A stretch of 59,545 bases of DNA from Treponema sp. GTDB taxonomy: Bacteria; Spirochaetota; Spirochaetia; Treponematales; Treponemataceae. Positions 59,351 through 59,545 of this stretch are shown in pieces. The stretch covers positions 1 through 59,545 of the forward strand of contig JAFLSQ010000010.1 in NCBI GenBank assembly GCA_022510865.1, written 5' to 3'. Under the pieces are notes generated by a model, which searched no databases, had not been told where the DNA came from, and was given only the letters and a program-made list of their open reading frames with translations. Both the position numbers and the translations under genes were made by a program. The stretch's first letter is position 1. Each line of letters opens with the position of its first letter.

Positions 59351-59545
59351 CAGAACATCATTTTGGAGGAACTTGAGAATCTGCGCGGAATCTTCATCGC
59401 CACCACGAACCTTGTGGAGAACATGGACAGCGCGTTCGAGCGGCGATTCCTTTTCAAGATAAAGTTCGAGAATCCTTCCACAGAGGCAAAGGCCGCCATC
59501 TGGACGAGCAAGCTTCCGTGGCTAGGCGAGGAGGCAGCCTCCGAA
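59351..59545 (+). pseudogene. 5'-truncated AAA+ ATPase fragment, running off the window
   Basis: The frame reads QNIILEELENLRGIFIATTN, then MDSAFERRFLFKIKF: the sensor-1 IATTN and arginine-finger ERRF of an AAA+ module. The frame stays open from about 59290, but nothing before ~59345 looks AAA-like and there is no start codon, Walker A or Walker B. So either the 5' part has been lost, or the piece is the remnant left by a rearrangement; the 3' part lies outside the window. Confidence 0.6.

Overview
The window looks like chromosome from a Treponema-type spirochaete of intermediate G+C. Pointers are a 286-residue FlaB-type periplasmic flagellin behind a sigma-28-like promoter, a giant coiled-coil protein of the spirochaete kind, a carD-ispD-ispF unit, a long-form PRPP synthetase, a STAS protein and a serine-kinase/cNMP-binding protein that resemble a phospho-switch pair, and several lipoproteins. 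It is mostly core genome. No transposase, integrase, phage gene or CRISPR array is visible.

Layout. 1-5.7 kb: end of a huge coiled-coil gene carrying 546-bp near-identical tandem repeats, then ispF, ispD and carD on the minus strand. 5.7-12.1 kb: DEAD-box helicase, RlpA-like protein, an unrecognised 570-residue protein, a zinc-ribbon membrane protein and flaB with a structured leader. 12.1-15.7 kb (minus): STAS regulator and recR-ybaB-dnaX; dnaX carries an A-AAA-AAG slip site followed by an early -1 stop. 15.8-22.1 kb (plus): membrane protein, NIF3-like protein, lspA, small membrane protein, mtnN, luxS, then a tandem DUF1538 transporter with a tandem PII protein. 22.1-24.8 kb: ArsR/CadC-type repressor with its operator and a CPC metal-exporting ATPase. 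24.9-28.4 kb: RNA methyltransferase, HAD phosphatase, tRNA-Ala, PfkB kinase, GH43 hydrolase. 28.4-31.0 kb: accessory-looking patch with an XRE regulator, a CotH-type lipoprotein, a broken copy of the XRE gene and a CAT-anticodon tRNA. 31.0-40.0 kb: galE, lipoproteins, VWA protein, XRE-cupin regulator, citrate synthase, pseudouridine synthase, fhs. 40.0-49.7 kb (minus): serine-kinase/cNMP protein, tRNA-Arg, metallo-beta-lactamase-fold protein, HAD, FGGY kinase, prs, tkt, PTS IIA and an unrecognised protein. 49.7-59.5 kb: PhnP-like hydrolase, rpmB, U32 protein, esterase, metA, galT, proC, purB, a lipoprotein and a truncated AAA+ ATPase piece.

Connections. mtnN and luxS recycle S-adenosylhomocysteine, and metA supplies methionine precursor. 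galE and galT cover two Leloir steps, without galK here. prs, purB and fhs feed purine and one-carbon metabolism. The strongest window-wide pattern is translational: many genes that begin a transcript have a -10 hexamer ending only 6-8 nt before the start codon and no Shine-Dalgarno sequence, so they should give leaderless mRNAs, while genes inside operons carry clear GGAGG-type sites. The best single candidates for new biology are this pattern, the dnaX frameshift site, the flaB leader, the tandem DUF1538/PII pair, and two tRNA genes embedded in protein-coding transcripts.
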